Assembly (NCBI RefSeq): GCF_021390155.1
Contig: NZ_CP089985.1
Location: forward strand, 755,001-819,000
Length of the DNA stretch: 64,000 nucleotides
Direction of reading: 5' to 3'
Source of the DNA: Pseudomonas sp. HN11
Lineage (GTDB): Bacteria; Pseudomonadota; Gammaproteobacteria; Pseudomonadales; Pseudomonadaceae
Part shown: positions 27,305 through 35,659 of the stretch, one piece after another
Layout of the letters: each line of letters begins with the position of its first letter
Numbering within the stretch: the stretch's first letter is position 1
Made by a program: the position numbers and the translations under genes
Notes under the pieces: generated by a model
Told to the model about the DNA's origin: nothing
Database searches by the model: none
Seen by the model: the letters and a program-made list of their open reading frames with translations, nothing else

Positions 27305-28084
27305 TTACAGATAAATCGTGCCTTGCATGTACAGCACCGCCTTGCCGGAGATAATCACGCGGTCGCCCTTGAGTTCACAGCGCAACTGGCCCTTGCGCTG
27401 GCCGCCTTGCTCGGCGGTCAGTTGCAACTTGCCCAGGCGCTCGGCCCAGAACGGTGCCAGCGAGGTGTGCGCCGAGCCGGTGACCGGGTCTTCATTGACC
27501 CCCACATTCGGGCCGAACCAGCGTGAGACAAAATCAAACTGTGTGCTTTTGGCAGTGACTGCAATCCCACGTTTGGGCAGGCCCTTGAGCCGTGCGAAAT
27601 CCGGTGTCAGTGCCGCCACCTGCGCTTCATTTTCCACCAGCACGATGTAGTCATCGGTGCCAAACACCTCAGCAGTTTCAATGCCCAGTGCGCTCAACAT
27701 TCCAGCCGATGGCTCGCAGCGTTGGGGCTGTTTGGCCGGGAAATCCATCGCCAACTCATCGCCATTGCGCGTCACCCGCAACTCGCCGCTACGCGTGGCA
27801 ACGCGCAGCACTTGTGGCGCATCGGCCAGCATATGAATCAATACCCAGGCCGCCGCCAACGTGGCATGGCCGCACAGGTCCACCTCAACTTCGGGGGTGA
27901 GCCAGCGCAGCTCGTAGAACTCGCCACGGGGTACAAAAAACGCGGTTTCCGAGAGGTTGTTTTCAGCCGCGATACTCTGCAGTTGCTCGTCGGGCAACCA
28001 TTCGATGAGCGGGCACACCGCCGCTGGGTTGCCGCCGAAGGGGTGTTGGCTGAAAGCGTCGACTTGGTAGATGTCCAGTTTCAT
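27305..28084 (-). CDS. PhzF-family isomerase-like protein
   Basis: 259 residues from the ATG at 28084 after a GGAG site; the frame extends 11 codons upstream without support. PhzF-fold motifs: MKLDIYQVDAF, GGNPAAVCPL, NNLSETAFFV with the probable catalytic Glu at residue 46, CGHATLAAAWVL, and DPVTGSAHTSLAPFW. The best-known member isomerises a phenazine precursor, but no phenazine genes are present here and most family members have unknown substrates. Confidence 0.9.
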   Translation of the reverse strand: MKLDIYQVDAFSQHPFGGNPAAVCPLIEWLPDEQLQSIAAENNLSETAFFVPRGEFYELRWLTPEVEVDLCGHATLAAAWVLIHMLADAPQVLRVATRSGELRVTRNGDELAMDFPAKQPQRCEPSAGMLSALGIETAEVFGTDDYIVLVENEAQVAALTPDFARLKGLPKRGIAVTAKSTQFDFVSRWFGPNVGVNEDPVTGSAHTSLAPFWAERLGKLQLTAEQGGQRKGQLRCELKGDRVIISGKAVLYMQGTIYL

Positions 28085-28170
28085 CGGGGCACTCCGCATT
28101 TTAGGGAGGCTGGACACTAACAGTGGGGGTGAGGGGCGTCAAAATACAGTTGGGGAGTTTTTAAGCGCAT

Positions 28171-28205
28171 AAAAAAACGGCCTACCTCTCGGTAAGCCGT
28201 TTTTA
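28171..28205 (-). terminator. Terminator of tRNA-Met (works on both strands)
   Basis: Stem AAAAACGGCCTACC / GGTAAGCCGTTTTT with a TCTC loop and one mismatch, flanked by A7 on one side and T5 on the other. It lies 6 bp beyond the 3' end of tRNA-Met on the minus strand. Confidence 0.88.
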
Positions 28206-28210
28206 ATACT

Positions 28211-28287
28211 TGGTGGCTACACAGGGACTTGAACCCCGGACCCCAGCATTATGAATGCTATGCTCTAACCAACTGAGCTATGTAGCC
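28211..28287 (-). tRNA. tRNA-Met (anticodon CAT, elongator type)
   Basis: 77 nt on the minus strand with CCA encoded. Acceptor stem GGCTACA / TGTAGCC, D-arm AGCTCAGTTGGTTAGAGCA, anticodon loop TTCATAA, and T-arm GGGTTCAAGTCCC. The GGCTAC start is that of elongator methionine tRNAs. In other pseudomonads this tRNA lies next to ychF; here the type III secretion cluster separates them. Confidence 0.96.
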
Positions 28288-28298
28288 AAGTGGCGCGC

Positions 28299-28327
28299 AT
28301 TATTCGCTCGGAACGGCAATGCGTCAA
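28299..28327 (-). promoter_or_regulatory. Sigma-70 promoter of tRNA-Met
   Basis: On the minus strand TTGACG (28327-28322), a 17-bp spacer, and AATAAT (28304-28299), followed by a GC-rich stretch (GCGCGCC) just before the tRNA, as in stringently controlled stable RNA promoters. The gene keeps its own promoter, so the secretion cluster did not cut it off. Confidence 0.8.
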
Positions 28328-28524
28328 GTCTTTTTGTTGAGTTTTTTCTACGCTTTCAACCGTTTAACCGAAAACGCTGCTTTGGGTGACAGGCGGCAGG
28401 AAGGGGCGCTCGCGGATGCGCTCTGTAGCGGTGGGCAGATGCAGAGTATTGGCGTCTTTCAGGCCAAGTCTGACAGTGTTGGGCAGATATCCCTGTCGCC
28501 CAACGCTTGCCCGGCTAATTCAGC

Positions 28525-29076
28525 TTACCGATGCTGAGGAGGGTGGGTCACGCGCTTAAGCTGTTCGCGTGCCCGTGAAAGGCGCGAGCGCACGGTGCCG
28601 ATAGGGATGTCCAGTACGTCGGCGGTGTCCTGATAGCTACCGTCGGTTTCCAGTGAGGCGTACAGCGTCTTGCGCATTTCGGTCGGCAAGTGATCGATAG
28701 CGCTCAGGGTATTTTCCAGGCGCCGGTTGATCTCAAACTCCCAATCCAGACTGTGGGTTTCTTCCTGCCCATGCCACAGCGACTCATCGAATTCGCAATG
28801 TGCGGGTTTGGCATACAGGCGCCGAAAGTGATTGCGGATCAGGTTCTGCGCAATGCCGCACATCCAGGTGCTGAGCGTTGCGGTGCCGCTGAAACGTTCG
28901 CGATTACGCCAGGCTTCCAGGTAGGTCAGTTGCAAAAGATCATCCGCATCTTCCGGGTTAAGCACGCGTTTATGAATAAAGCGACGAAGTTTTTTCTGTT
29001 GATCGTCTGTCAGGTGAAGCATGAATTGAGGCGAATTGCCACCAAGGTGAACTAAGGCTTCAATAGGAATATTCAT
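28525..29076 (-). CDS. hrpL: HrpL/RspL-type ECF sigma factor, master switch of the type III secretion cluster
   Basis: 183 residues, the length of P. syringae HrpL. Sigma region 2 (about 22-90) includes NPEDADDLLQLTYLEAWRN and STWMCGIAQNLIRNHFRR; region 4 (about 125-175) includes LPTEMRKTLYASLE and DIPIGTVRSRLSRAREQL. HrpL-type factors recognise hrp boxes, and two matching boxes lie in this cluster. A sigma-54 type promoter sits 53 bp upstream of its ATG, as for hrpL in P. syringae. Divergent from the sctW operon. A short GTTGGGC-N13-GCCCAAC repeat lies past its stop at 28478-28504. Confidence 0.92.
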   Translation of the reverse strand: MNIPIEALVHLGGNSPQFMLHLTDDQQKKLRRFIHKRVLNPEDADDLLQLTYLEAWRNRERFSGTATLSTWMCGIAQNLIRNHFRRLYAKPAHCEFDESLWHGQEETHSLDWEFEINRRLENTLSAIDHLPTEMRKTLYASLETDGSYQDTADVLDIPIGTVRSRLSRAREQLKRVTHPPQHR

Positions 29077-29128
29077 GATTTTTTCCTTAAGGTAGACGCA
29101 GTCGAAACGTATCGACAGGAACCCGATT

Positions 29129-29143
29129 GCACTGCTTGTGCCA
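29129..29143 (-). promoter_or_regulatory. Sigma-54 promoter (-24/-12) of hrpL
   Basis: On the minus strand TGGCAC-AAGCA-GTGC, matching TGGCAC-N5-TTGC with one change in the -12 element and the correct spacing. It faces the HrpL-like gene, whose start codon is 53 bp downstream. It would be driven by the HrpR/S-like activator encoded at 45785-46723. Confidence 0.8.
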
Positions 29144-29280
29144 AATGGAAAAAATCATGTAACTGCTTAATTTATATATATAAATATCTTGAATTGATGC
29201 TTTTCTACGCAGGCTTTTGCACATGAGGATTAGAAGCCCGTGCAAGTATTTTCAAAAGTGGCGTCGTCTCGAATTTCAAT

Positions 29281-29309
29281 GGAACCGTTTGGGTAGTCTT
29301 TGCCACACA
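29281..29309 (+). promoter_or_regulatory. hrp box promoter of the sctW-sctU operon
   Basis: GGAACC (29281-29286), 16 bases, CCACACA (29303-29309): a perfect match to the HrpL-dependent consensus GGAACC-N16-CCACNNA. It lies 30 bp before the sctW start codon and points toward it. Confidence 0.93.
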
Positions 29310-29339
29310 GAGACACACTCTTCCTGAACTGGCCTGTCC

Positions 29340-30407
29340 ATGAAAGTCGAATCGCACAACGATGTGCCAACGGTCCAACGCCTGGATCAACCTGTTATCA
29401 GCAATACTGCCGAGCCTGCGCCTGCGAAGGGTGTTGATGAAAAACTGGCCCAACTGTTCAATCAGGAAGTAGAGCTCAATAAACTCCCGCTGGCCCAGCG
29501 GCAGATGGGCTTGCACGTGCCTGCTGCGGAACAACTGGTGCAGCTTTATGAACAGTTGGGTCATCCGGCCCAGGCGAGCATGGCCTCGGTTTCTCGCCGC
29601 ATCAGGATGCAGTTACTGCGAAACGCCAGCGTCGATAAATTGCTTGACCTCACAGGCGGCGACCCGGCGCGTGCGTTCGTGGTCCTCAAGCACATGGCAA
29701 GCCAGGCGGACGCTGAACTGCGTAAATCCGAGGCTGCCTTGGCCCGCGCAGCCATTGCCAAATTCGAGGCGCGTTTCAAAAGAGAAATCCAGGCTGGCCT
29801 GAACATTGCCGTAGCATTGCAAGCAGCTGGCGCGGACCCGCAGGAACGCCAGGCGCTCCGTGCGCTCTACTATGCCAGCGTGGTCACGCGCCAATCGCTG
29901 GCGACCATGATGCAGGCCCTGCTGGGCGTATACGGCGGCGAGCGCTTCTATGAAGGGCTCAATGTGATGCGTAAAGCCTTGGCAGACGATATCGCGGCCC
30001 GGGTGTCATCGATGCCCACCCCACTGTTGCGCTCTTTGCTGCTGGGCCTGCGAAGTTGTGGGCAGTTAGGTACGGTGTTGGCCGATTGCATGGCGTTCAA
30101 CCTGCGACTGGGCATCGATCAGGACGCCGTTTCCTTGCTGCAGCGCCTGCTCGGATACGCCGACAGCGGTATCGACGCCGAGGAAATCCTGCGGTTGGGG
30201 AATGAGATGGGGAGTGGTTCGCCCTCCAGGCAACTGGCAGCTCTCAACGCGCTTTACCCTCTTATCCGGCAGTTACCGTTGGCCTTATGGGCTGACAATA
30301 GAGCCCGTGAGGAAACCTTGTTCAGCTTTGTAGTGGTGATGGACGAGCTGAACCGGATCGACGGTGGTACCCAACGTTTTCCTGAGTTGGCCGGGGCTAT
30401 GACGTGA
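29340..30407 (+). CDS. sctW: SctW/HrpJ, type III secretion gatekeeper
   Basis: 355 residues, first gene after the hrp box. Its middle (EQLVQLYEQLGH..., VSRRIRMQLLRNASVDKLLDLTGGDPARAFVVLKHM) fits the HrpJ/YopN/SepL gatekeeper family. These proteins sit at the cytoplasmic mouth of the export channel and set the order of substrate secretion. The stop overlaps the sctV GTG start by 4 bp. Identification uses both sequence and position, directly before sctV as in P. syringae. Confidence 0.9.
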   Translation: MKVESHNDVPTVQRLDQPVISNTAEPAPAKGVDEKLAQLFNQEVELNKLPLAQRQMGLHVPAAEQLVQLYEQLGHPAQASMASVSRRIRMQLLRNASVDKLLDLTGGDPARAFVVLKHMASQADAELRKSEAALARAAIAKFEARFKREIQAGLNIAVALQAAGADPQERQALRALYYASVVTRQSLATMMQALLGVYGGERFYEGLNVMRKALADDIAARVSSMPTPLLRSLLLGLRSCGQLGTVLADCMAFNLRLGIDQDAVSLLQRLLGYADSGIDAEEILRLGNEMGSGSPSRQLAALNALYPLIRQLPLALWADNRAREETLFSFVVVMDELNRIDGGTQRFPELAGAMT

Positions 30408-32497
30408 TCCTGCTGTCGACCATCAACGGCTTGCTGCTCAAAGTGGCACAGCGCGCCGAAGTGCTGGGCGCCGTAGTGGTCATGGCCATTGTCTTTATCT
30501 TTATCGTGCCACTGCCGACCTGGCTGGTAGATATCCTCATTGCTCTCAATATCTGCATATCTTGCCTGTTGATCGTACTGGCGCTTTATCTACCAGGCCC
30601 TCTGGCGTTTTCGTCGTTCCCATCGATCCTGTTGCTGACCACCATGTTTCGTTTGGCGCTGTCGATTGCGACCACGCGCTTGATCCTGCTGGAACAGGAC
30701 GCCGGTGACATCGTCGAGGCTTTCGGCAATTTTGTGGTGGGGGGAAACCTGGCGGTAGGGATGGTGATCTTTCTGATCCTGACCCTGGTCAACTTCCTGG
30801 TGATCACCAAGGGCTCGGAGCGGGTCGCCGAGGTGGCGGCGCGGTTCAGCCTGGATGCGATGCCGGGCAAACAGATGTCTATCGATAGTGATCTGCGTGC
30901 GGGGCTGATTGACGGCATGCAAGCGAGGGACAAACGTGAGCAGTTGTCGCGTGAGAGCCAACTGTTCGGGGCCATGGATGGGGCCATGAAGTTCGTCAAG
31001 GGCGACGCCATCGCCGGCTTGATCATCGTCGTGGTCAACCTGTTGGGCGGCTTCTCCACAGGAATGTTCCAGCACGGCTTGAGCGCGGGCGATTCGATGG
31101 CGTTGTATTCGGTACTGACGATCGGCGATGGCCTGATTGCACAGATTCCGGCGCTGCTGATCTCTTTGACTGCGGGCATGATCATCACCCGTGTTGCGCC
31201 GGATGGACGCAAAGGCGTCAGTAACATGGGCGTCGAAATTGCCCGGCAAATGACCAGCGAGCCCAAGAGCTGGGTGATTGCCTCGGTGGGAATGCTTGCG
31301 TTTGCCGCTGTCCCTGGTATGCCTACCCTGGTATTTATCCTGATCGCGCTGATCACCGGCAGCGTGGGTTACTACCTGGTGCGGCAGCGTCAACACCAGG
31401 CAGAGCCTTCCAGGGAGGCCGCCGAAGTCGTTCGCCCTGAAGAGAACGGTAAAGAGGACTTGCGCGGCTTTGACCCGTCGCGCCCTTACCTGTTGCAGTT
31501 TTCCCCTGTTCTGCGTGGTACGCCTGAAGTGACGAATCTGATTCACGGGATTCGCCAGGCGCGAAATTCGCTGGTCGCCAATATTGGCCTGACATTGCCG
31601 CCGTTCGAAGTCGAGCTCGATGACTCCCTGGCCCCCGATGAGATGCGCTTTTGTGTGCATGAAGTCCCCATGGTGAGGGCGTCAGTGGTCAACTATGTGG
31701 CCGTTGAGCGCATGGCGTTTGAGGTTGAACCTGAGCACGCCATCGCCGGGTTGGTTGAGCGCGATGAACAGGATTGGCTCTGGTTGGCCCCTGACGATCC
31801 GCTGCTTGATGATCCGCAACTGGAGCGCTTCACCGCCACGAGCCTTATCCTGGAGCGTATGAGGAAGGCGATGATGCTCAGCGGGCCACAGTTCCTGGGC
31901 ATTCAGGAGAGCAAGTCGATCCTGAGTTGGCTTGAGCATAATCAGCCGGAACTGGTGCAGGAACTGCAGCGCATCATGCCGCTGTCGCGTTTTTCTGCGG
32001 TGTTGCAACGCCTGGCCAGTGAAGGTGTCCCCCTGCGGGCGGTGCGCCTGATTGTCGAATCGCTGATCGAGTACGGACAGCATGAGCGTGAGCCGGAAGC
32101 CCTGGCCGACTATGCACGCATTGCTCTCAAGGCGCAGATCTATCACCAGTACAGCGAGGCCGACGGCCTGCATGCCTGGCTGTTGTCTGCGCAAAGCGAA
32201 AACATCCTGCGCGAAGCCCTGCGCCAGACCCAGACCGGGGTGTTCTTCGCGTTGGACCAGGAACACAGCGCGGCGTTTATCAGCCTGCTCAATCAGGCCT
32301 TTACCTTGAGGGCCAAGAGCAAAAGCGTGATGTTGGTGGCGCAGGACTTGCGCAGCCCCTTGCGGACTTTATTGCTCGAAGAATTCAACCATGTACCAGT
32401 GCTGTCTTTCGCTGAGTTGGGAAGCACGTCCAAGGTCAAGGTATTGGGGCGCATTGACCTCGGTCAGGAAGCATTGATGCGTGGCGCAGCGGCATGA
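30404..32497 (+). CDS. sctV: SctV/HrcV, export gate protein
   Basis: 697 residues from a GTG start. About eight membrane helices in the first ~330 residues, with the family motifs LLTTMFRLALSIATTRLIL, DLRAGLIDGMQARDKREQ (FHIPEP-type loop) and GDGLIAQIPALLISLTAGMI. The large cytoplasmic C-terminal domain (about 345-697) forms a nonameric ring that receives substrates and chaperones. Full length compared with HrcV. Confidence 0.95.
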   Translation: MILLSTINGLLLKVAQRAEVLGAVVVMAIVFIFIVPLPTWLVDILIALNICISCLLIVLALYLPGPLAFSSFPSILLLTTMFRLALSIATTRLILLEQDAGDIVEAFGNFVVGGNLAVGMVIFLILTLVNFLVITKGSERVAEVAARFSLDAMPGKQMSIDSDLRAGLIDGMQARDKREQLSRESQLFGAMDGAMKFVKGDAIAGLIIVVVNLLGGFSTGMFQHGLSAGDSMALYSVLTIGDGLIAQIPALLISLTAGMIITRVAPDGRKGVSNMGVEIARQMTSEPKSWVIASVGMLAFAAVPGMPTLVFILIALITGSVGYYLVRQRQHQAEPSREAAEVVRPEENGKEDLRGFDPSRPYLLQFSPVLRGTPEVTNLIHGIRQARNSLVANIGLTLPPFEVELDDSLAPDEMRFCVHEVPMVRASVVNYVAVERMAFEVEPEHAIAGLVERDEQDWLWLAPDDPLLDDPQLERFTATSLILERMRKAMMLSGPQFLGIQESKSILSWLEHNQPELVQELQRIMPLSRFSAVLQRLASEGVPLRAVRLIVESLIEYGQHEREPEALADYARIALKAQIYHQYSEADGLHAWLLSAQSENILREALRQTQTGVFFALDQEHSAAFISLLNQAFTLRAKSKSVMLVAQDLRSPLRTLLLEEFNHVPVLSFAELGSTSKVKVLGRIDLGQEALMRGAAA

Positions 32498-32531
32498 TTT
32501 CGCAGCTATGGACAGTACGAAGGAGGGCTCG

Positions 32532-33434
32532 ATGATGTATGAGTTACGCGTGCTTGATGGGCTGCGCCAGGGCGCTGCGTTGCCGTTGTTCGGCGAACGA
32601 TGGAGCATCGGTGCCCAGGCGGACGCTGACCTGGTGCTGAGCGATCCTGGGGTCGCCGAGCATCATGCCCTGCTGCAATTTTCCGACGCTAATTGGTCGG
32701 TGCAGGCCCAGGCGCAGCTGGTGTACGGGGCTGATGGCCAGGCCCTGGCGCAGATCCCGAGCCTGGCGTTGAACACGACCTTTCTGGTGGGCAGCGTGAG
32801 ATTGTGCGTCACCTTGGCAGATCATCCATGGCCTGAGCCTGAGGCCCCGGTATCTGCAGCATTCCCATCACCGGAACGACCTGTGCAGACACTGCGGTTA
32901 TCGTCCATCTCACACTCGCAGCAGAAGCGGTTGATCAGCCTGATGCTGGTGGTGGCGGTAGTCATCGCAGTGGTGGGCATGGTTTCGACAGGGGAACATG
33001 ACGCGCAGGCTTCCCTGATGCCACCGGTGATTGGCAAACACGAATTGGCCTCACCGTTTGATGTGCGTCAGCAGTTGTTGAAAATGCTCGGCGAGCGTGA
33101 GCTGAGCCAACGGATCGACTTGCAAGTCATCAACGGTCAAGTCGTGCTCAACGGCGATGTTTCCCAGGACGACGTGGAGCTGGTGTCGCGGATGCTCAGC
33201 CGCTTTGGTGAGCAATTCGAAAGTATGGTGCCGGTGATCAGTCGTGTACGTGTGCGAGATGACGCCTTGCCGTTCAGGATCGTGCAGATTGTCGGCGGAC
33301 CTAACGGTCATGTGGTTCTGGAAGAGGGTAGCCGACTCTTTTTGGGGGATCAGGTGGACGGGTTGCGCCTGGTGCTGATCGACAACAGCAAAGTGGTTTT
33401 TGATGGCACACGGCGTTATGAGGTGCGCTGGTGA
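32532..33434 (+). CDS. sctD: SctD/HrpQ, inner-membrane ring protein with FHA domain
   Basis: 300 residues from the ATG at 32532, five bases after AGGAGG; the frame is open 17 codons upstream but overlaps sctV. The N-terminal forkhead-associated-like cytoplasmic domain (about 1-95; WSIGAQADADLVL, VAEHHALLQF) is followed by one membrane helix (about 132-152, LISLMLVVAVVIAVVGMV) and a periplasmic ring-building domain. Somewhat shorter than P. syringae HrpQ. The stop overlaps the sctN GTG by 4 bp. Confidence 0.88.
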   Translation: MMYELRVLDGLRQGAALPLFGERWSIGAQADADLVLSDPGVAEHHALLQFSDANWSVQAQAQLVYGADGQALAQIPSLALNTTFLVGSVRLCVTLADHPWPEPEAPVSAAFPSPERPVQTLRLSSISHSQQKRLISLMLVVAVVIAVVGMVSTGEHDAQASLMPPVIGKHELASPFDVRQQLLKMLGERELSQRIDLQVINGQVVLNGDVSQDDVELVSRMLSRFGEQFESMVPVISRVRVRDDALPFRIVQIVGGPNGHVVLEEGSRLFLGDQVDGLRLVLIDNSKVVFDGTRRYEVRW

Positions 33435-34789
33435 GTTCATCCGTGCAAGCGCGTCTGGACGCCTGGCAGCAACGCCAGGCCCAGGCGCTTGGCAGCTTTG
33501 CGCCGGTGGCCATGCGCGGGCGAATCCAGCGCGTCAACGGCATGCTGCTGCAGTGCCGGCTGCCTCAGGCGCGTATCGGTGACTTGTGCCAGGTGGAAAA
33601 AGGTCCGGGTGACTGCATGCTCGCTGAAATCATCGGTTTTGATCAGCAGGACGCGGTGCTCAGTGCCCTTGGGAACCTGGAAGGCGTGCGCGTGGGTGCG
33701 CCGGTTGAGCGCCTGGGCGTGTCGCATAGGGTGCAGGTCAGCGACGCGCTCTTGGGTCAGGTTCTGGATGGTTTCGGGAGGCCGATTACGGGCCAGGGTG
33801 CCAGCGCATTTGTCGAATCCGAACTGCCGGATACCAGCCCGGTGTTATGTGAAGCGCCCTTGCCCACCGAGCGGCCGCGTATCAACCGTGCGCTGGCCAC
33901 CGGGGTACGGTCCATCGACGGATTGATGACGCTCGGTGAAGGCCAGCGCGTCGGTCTGTTCGCCGGGGCCGGTTGTGGCAAAACCACCTTGTTGGCCGAG
34001 ATCGCCCGTAATGTCGAGTGCGATGTCATCGTGTTCGGTTTGATCGGTGAGCGGGGGCGCGAGCTGCGTGAGTTTCTCGACCATGAGCTTGATGAGCAAC
34101 TGCGCTCTAAAGCGGTACTGGTGTGTGCCACATCTGATCGCTCCAGCATGGAACGTGCCCGCGCCGCCTTTACCGCCACAGCACTGGCTGAAGGTTTTCG
34201 GCGCAAGGGCCAACGGGTGTTGCTGCTGATTGATTCCCTGACCCGTTTCGCCAGGGCCCAGCGTGAAATCGGCCTGGCTGCCGGCGAACCCCTGGGGCGC
34301 GGAGGCCTGCCGCCTTCGGTGTACAGCTTGCTGCCGCGCTTGGTGGAGCGCGCCGGGTTGACCCGTGACGGGGTGATCACAGCGATCTACACAGTGCTGA
34401 TTGAGCAGGACTCCATGAACGACCCCGTGGCCGATGAAGTACGTTCATTGCTCGACGGCCATATCGTGCTGTCGCGCAAATTGGCTGAGCGTGGGCACTA
34501 TCCGGCGGTGGATGTGTTGGCGAGCCTTTCACGAATATTGAGCAACGTCGCGGCGCCTGAGGATATTCAAGCGGGCACGGCGTTGCGACGGTTGTTATCG
34601 GCGTACCAGCAGATCGAGTTGATGCTCAAACTGGGCGAGTACCAGCCTGGCAGCGATGAGTTGACGGACCTGGCCGTGAACAGTCGCCAAGCGGTGGATG
34701 GGTTCCTGCGCCAGGATTTGCGTGAGCCTACCCCGATGGCCGTCACGCTGGAGCAACTCAAGGAGCTGACCACCCATGTCCCATTCTGA
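33431..34789 (+). CDS. sctN: SctN/HrcN, type III secretion ATPase
   Basis: 452 residues from a GTG start. Walker A GAGCGKT at residues 179-185, GLIGERGRELREF (catalytic Glu region) and Walker B-like RVLLLIDSLTRFA, as in FliI and F1-beta. It unfolds substrates and strips chaperones at the base of the machine. It overlaps sctD by 4 bp and sctO by 14 bp. Confidence 0.96.
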   Translation: MSSSVQARLDAWQQRQAQALGSFAPVAMRGRIQRVNGMLLQCRLPQARIGDLCQVEKGPGDCMLAEIIGFDQQDAVLSALGNLEGVRVGAPVERLGVSHRVQVSDALLGQVLDGFGRPITGQGASAFVESELPDTSPVLCEAPLPTERPRINRALATGVRSIDGLMTLGEGQRVGLFAGAGCGKTTLLAEIARNVECDVIVFGLIGERGRELREFLDHELDEQLRSKAVLVCATSDRSSMERARAAFTATALAEGFRRKGQRVLLLIDSLTRFARAQREIGLAAGEPLGRGGLPPSVYSLLPRLVERAGLTRDGVITAIYTVLIEQDSMNDPVADEVRSLLDGHIVLSRKLAERGHYPAVDVLASLSRILSNVAAPEDIQAGTALRRLLSAYQQIELMLKLGEYQPGSDELTDLAVNSRQAVDGFLRQDLREPTPMAVTLEQLKELTTHVPF

Positions 34790-35204
34790 TGTGCTGCTCG
34801 GTGAAGTGCAGATGCTGCGACGCCTGCGCAGGCACAGGGCTGATCGGGCCGAGCGTGCCCTGCGTGAGGCCAAGCGTGCGCAGCAGGCCCTGCTTGCGCA
34901 TATCCAGCAGGCCCAGGCTGCGCTTGAACACACTCGGCAGGAGGAAGCCCGGCAATGTGCTCAGTTGCTCAGTCAGCATCAGGGCCAGGTATTGACCTTG
35001 AAAGGCTTGAAATCCTGGAGTGCACAGGAGCGCAGTTTATCCGCCAGCACCCAGCGCGAAGAGGGCCAGCTTGAGGCGCTGCGCAACCAACGGCAAGAAA
35101 AGGAAAACCACGTTGGTAGTGCCCAGAGGCACGCCACCGAATGCCTGCGACAGGTGGAAAAGCTGCAGGAGTTGTCACTGTTGCTGGCACAGGAGCCGAT
35201 ATGA
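34776..35204 (+). CDS. sctO: SctO/HrpO, ATPase stalk protein
   Basis: 142 residues, almost entirely coiled coil (EVQMLRRLRRHRADRAERAL, REAKRAQQALLAHIQQAQAA), the shape of YscO/FliJ stalks that link the SctN ATPase to the SctV ring. Placed between sctN and sctP as in all Hrp1 clusters. The ATG overlaps sctN by 14 bp and the stop overlaps the sctP start (ATGA). Confidence 0.88.
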   Translation: MSHSDVLLGEVQMLRRLRRHRADRAERALREAKRAQQALLAHIQQAQAALEHTRQEEARQCAQLLSQHQGQVLTLKGLKSWSAQERSLSASTQREEGQLEALRNQRQEKENHVGSAQRHATECLRQVEKLQELSLLLAQEPI

Positions 35205-35659
35205 CCAAAGTTGTAAATAAACCCACTGAGCGTCCACGCCTGCGTGAGCCACGGGAGGAGCGTGAACCAGGAGCTGCAGGCGTAGTGCCCTGGGAGCAAG
35301 GACGACTGTTTGCGCAGTTGTTTGCCAATGATGGCGACGGCGTCGGGACGGGGGCCTCCTTGCCGGGGAAAAAAACAGCGACCGGTATCGCCATGATCGA
35401 GGCGCTGGCCGAACAGATCACCCCTCGTGTGCTGGCCGGCTCTCAGTGGCCGTTGCAGGCAGTGTTGTACTTGCCACGCCTGGGACGGATCAACGCCAGC
35501 GTGCGCCGAGAGCAGAGCGGTTGGGCCATTGAACTGGAAGCGGAACATGACGCCACGGCCCGCTGGCTCAGTGGCGTACGGCAACAGTGTGAGGACCGTT
35601 TTACGCAAGCGCTGGGGCTGCCGGTCAGCCTGCTTCTGCCAAGCGTCGGCAACCCATGA
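35201..35659 (+). CDS. sctP: SctP/HrpP, needle/pilus-length and substrate-switch protein (short)
   Basis: 152 residues from the ATG at 35201, five bases after AGGAG; a longer frame starts inside sctO. The N-terminal half is Pro/Arg/Glu-rich and likely disordered. The C-terminal ~85 residues (GSQWPLQAVLYLPRLGRINA, GWAIELEAEHDATARWL) look like the T3S4 switch domain of HrpP, YscP and FliK. The disordered ruler part is short compared with P. syringae HrpP (about 190 residues). Confidence 0.82.
   Translation: MTKVVNKPTERPRLREPREEREPGAAGVVPWEQGRLFAQLFANDGDGVGTGASLPGKKTATGIAMIEALAEQITPRVLAGSQWPLQAVLYLPRLGRINASVRREQSGWAIELEAEHDATARWLSGVRQQCEDRFTQALGLPVSLLLPSVGNP

Noticed and set aside
28211..28290. 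tRNA-Met as an integrase attachment site for the secretion cluster
   Set aside because: The cluster lies on the 5' side of the tRNA, no repeat of the tRNA 3' end was seen near 46960, and no integrase gene is present.
28478..28504. GTTGGGC-N13-GCCCAAC hairpin past the hrpL stop as a terminator
   Set aside because: Only 7 bp of stem, a large loop and no run of Ts on the minus strand; terminator function is not supported.
30590..31660. Minus-strand frame opposite sctV
   Set aside because: Antisense to a highly conserved gene, no start signal and no recognisable domain.
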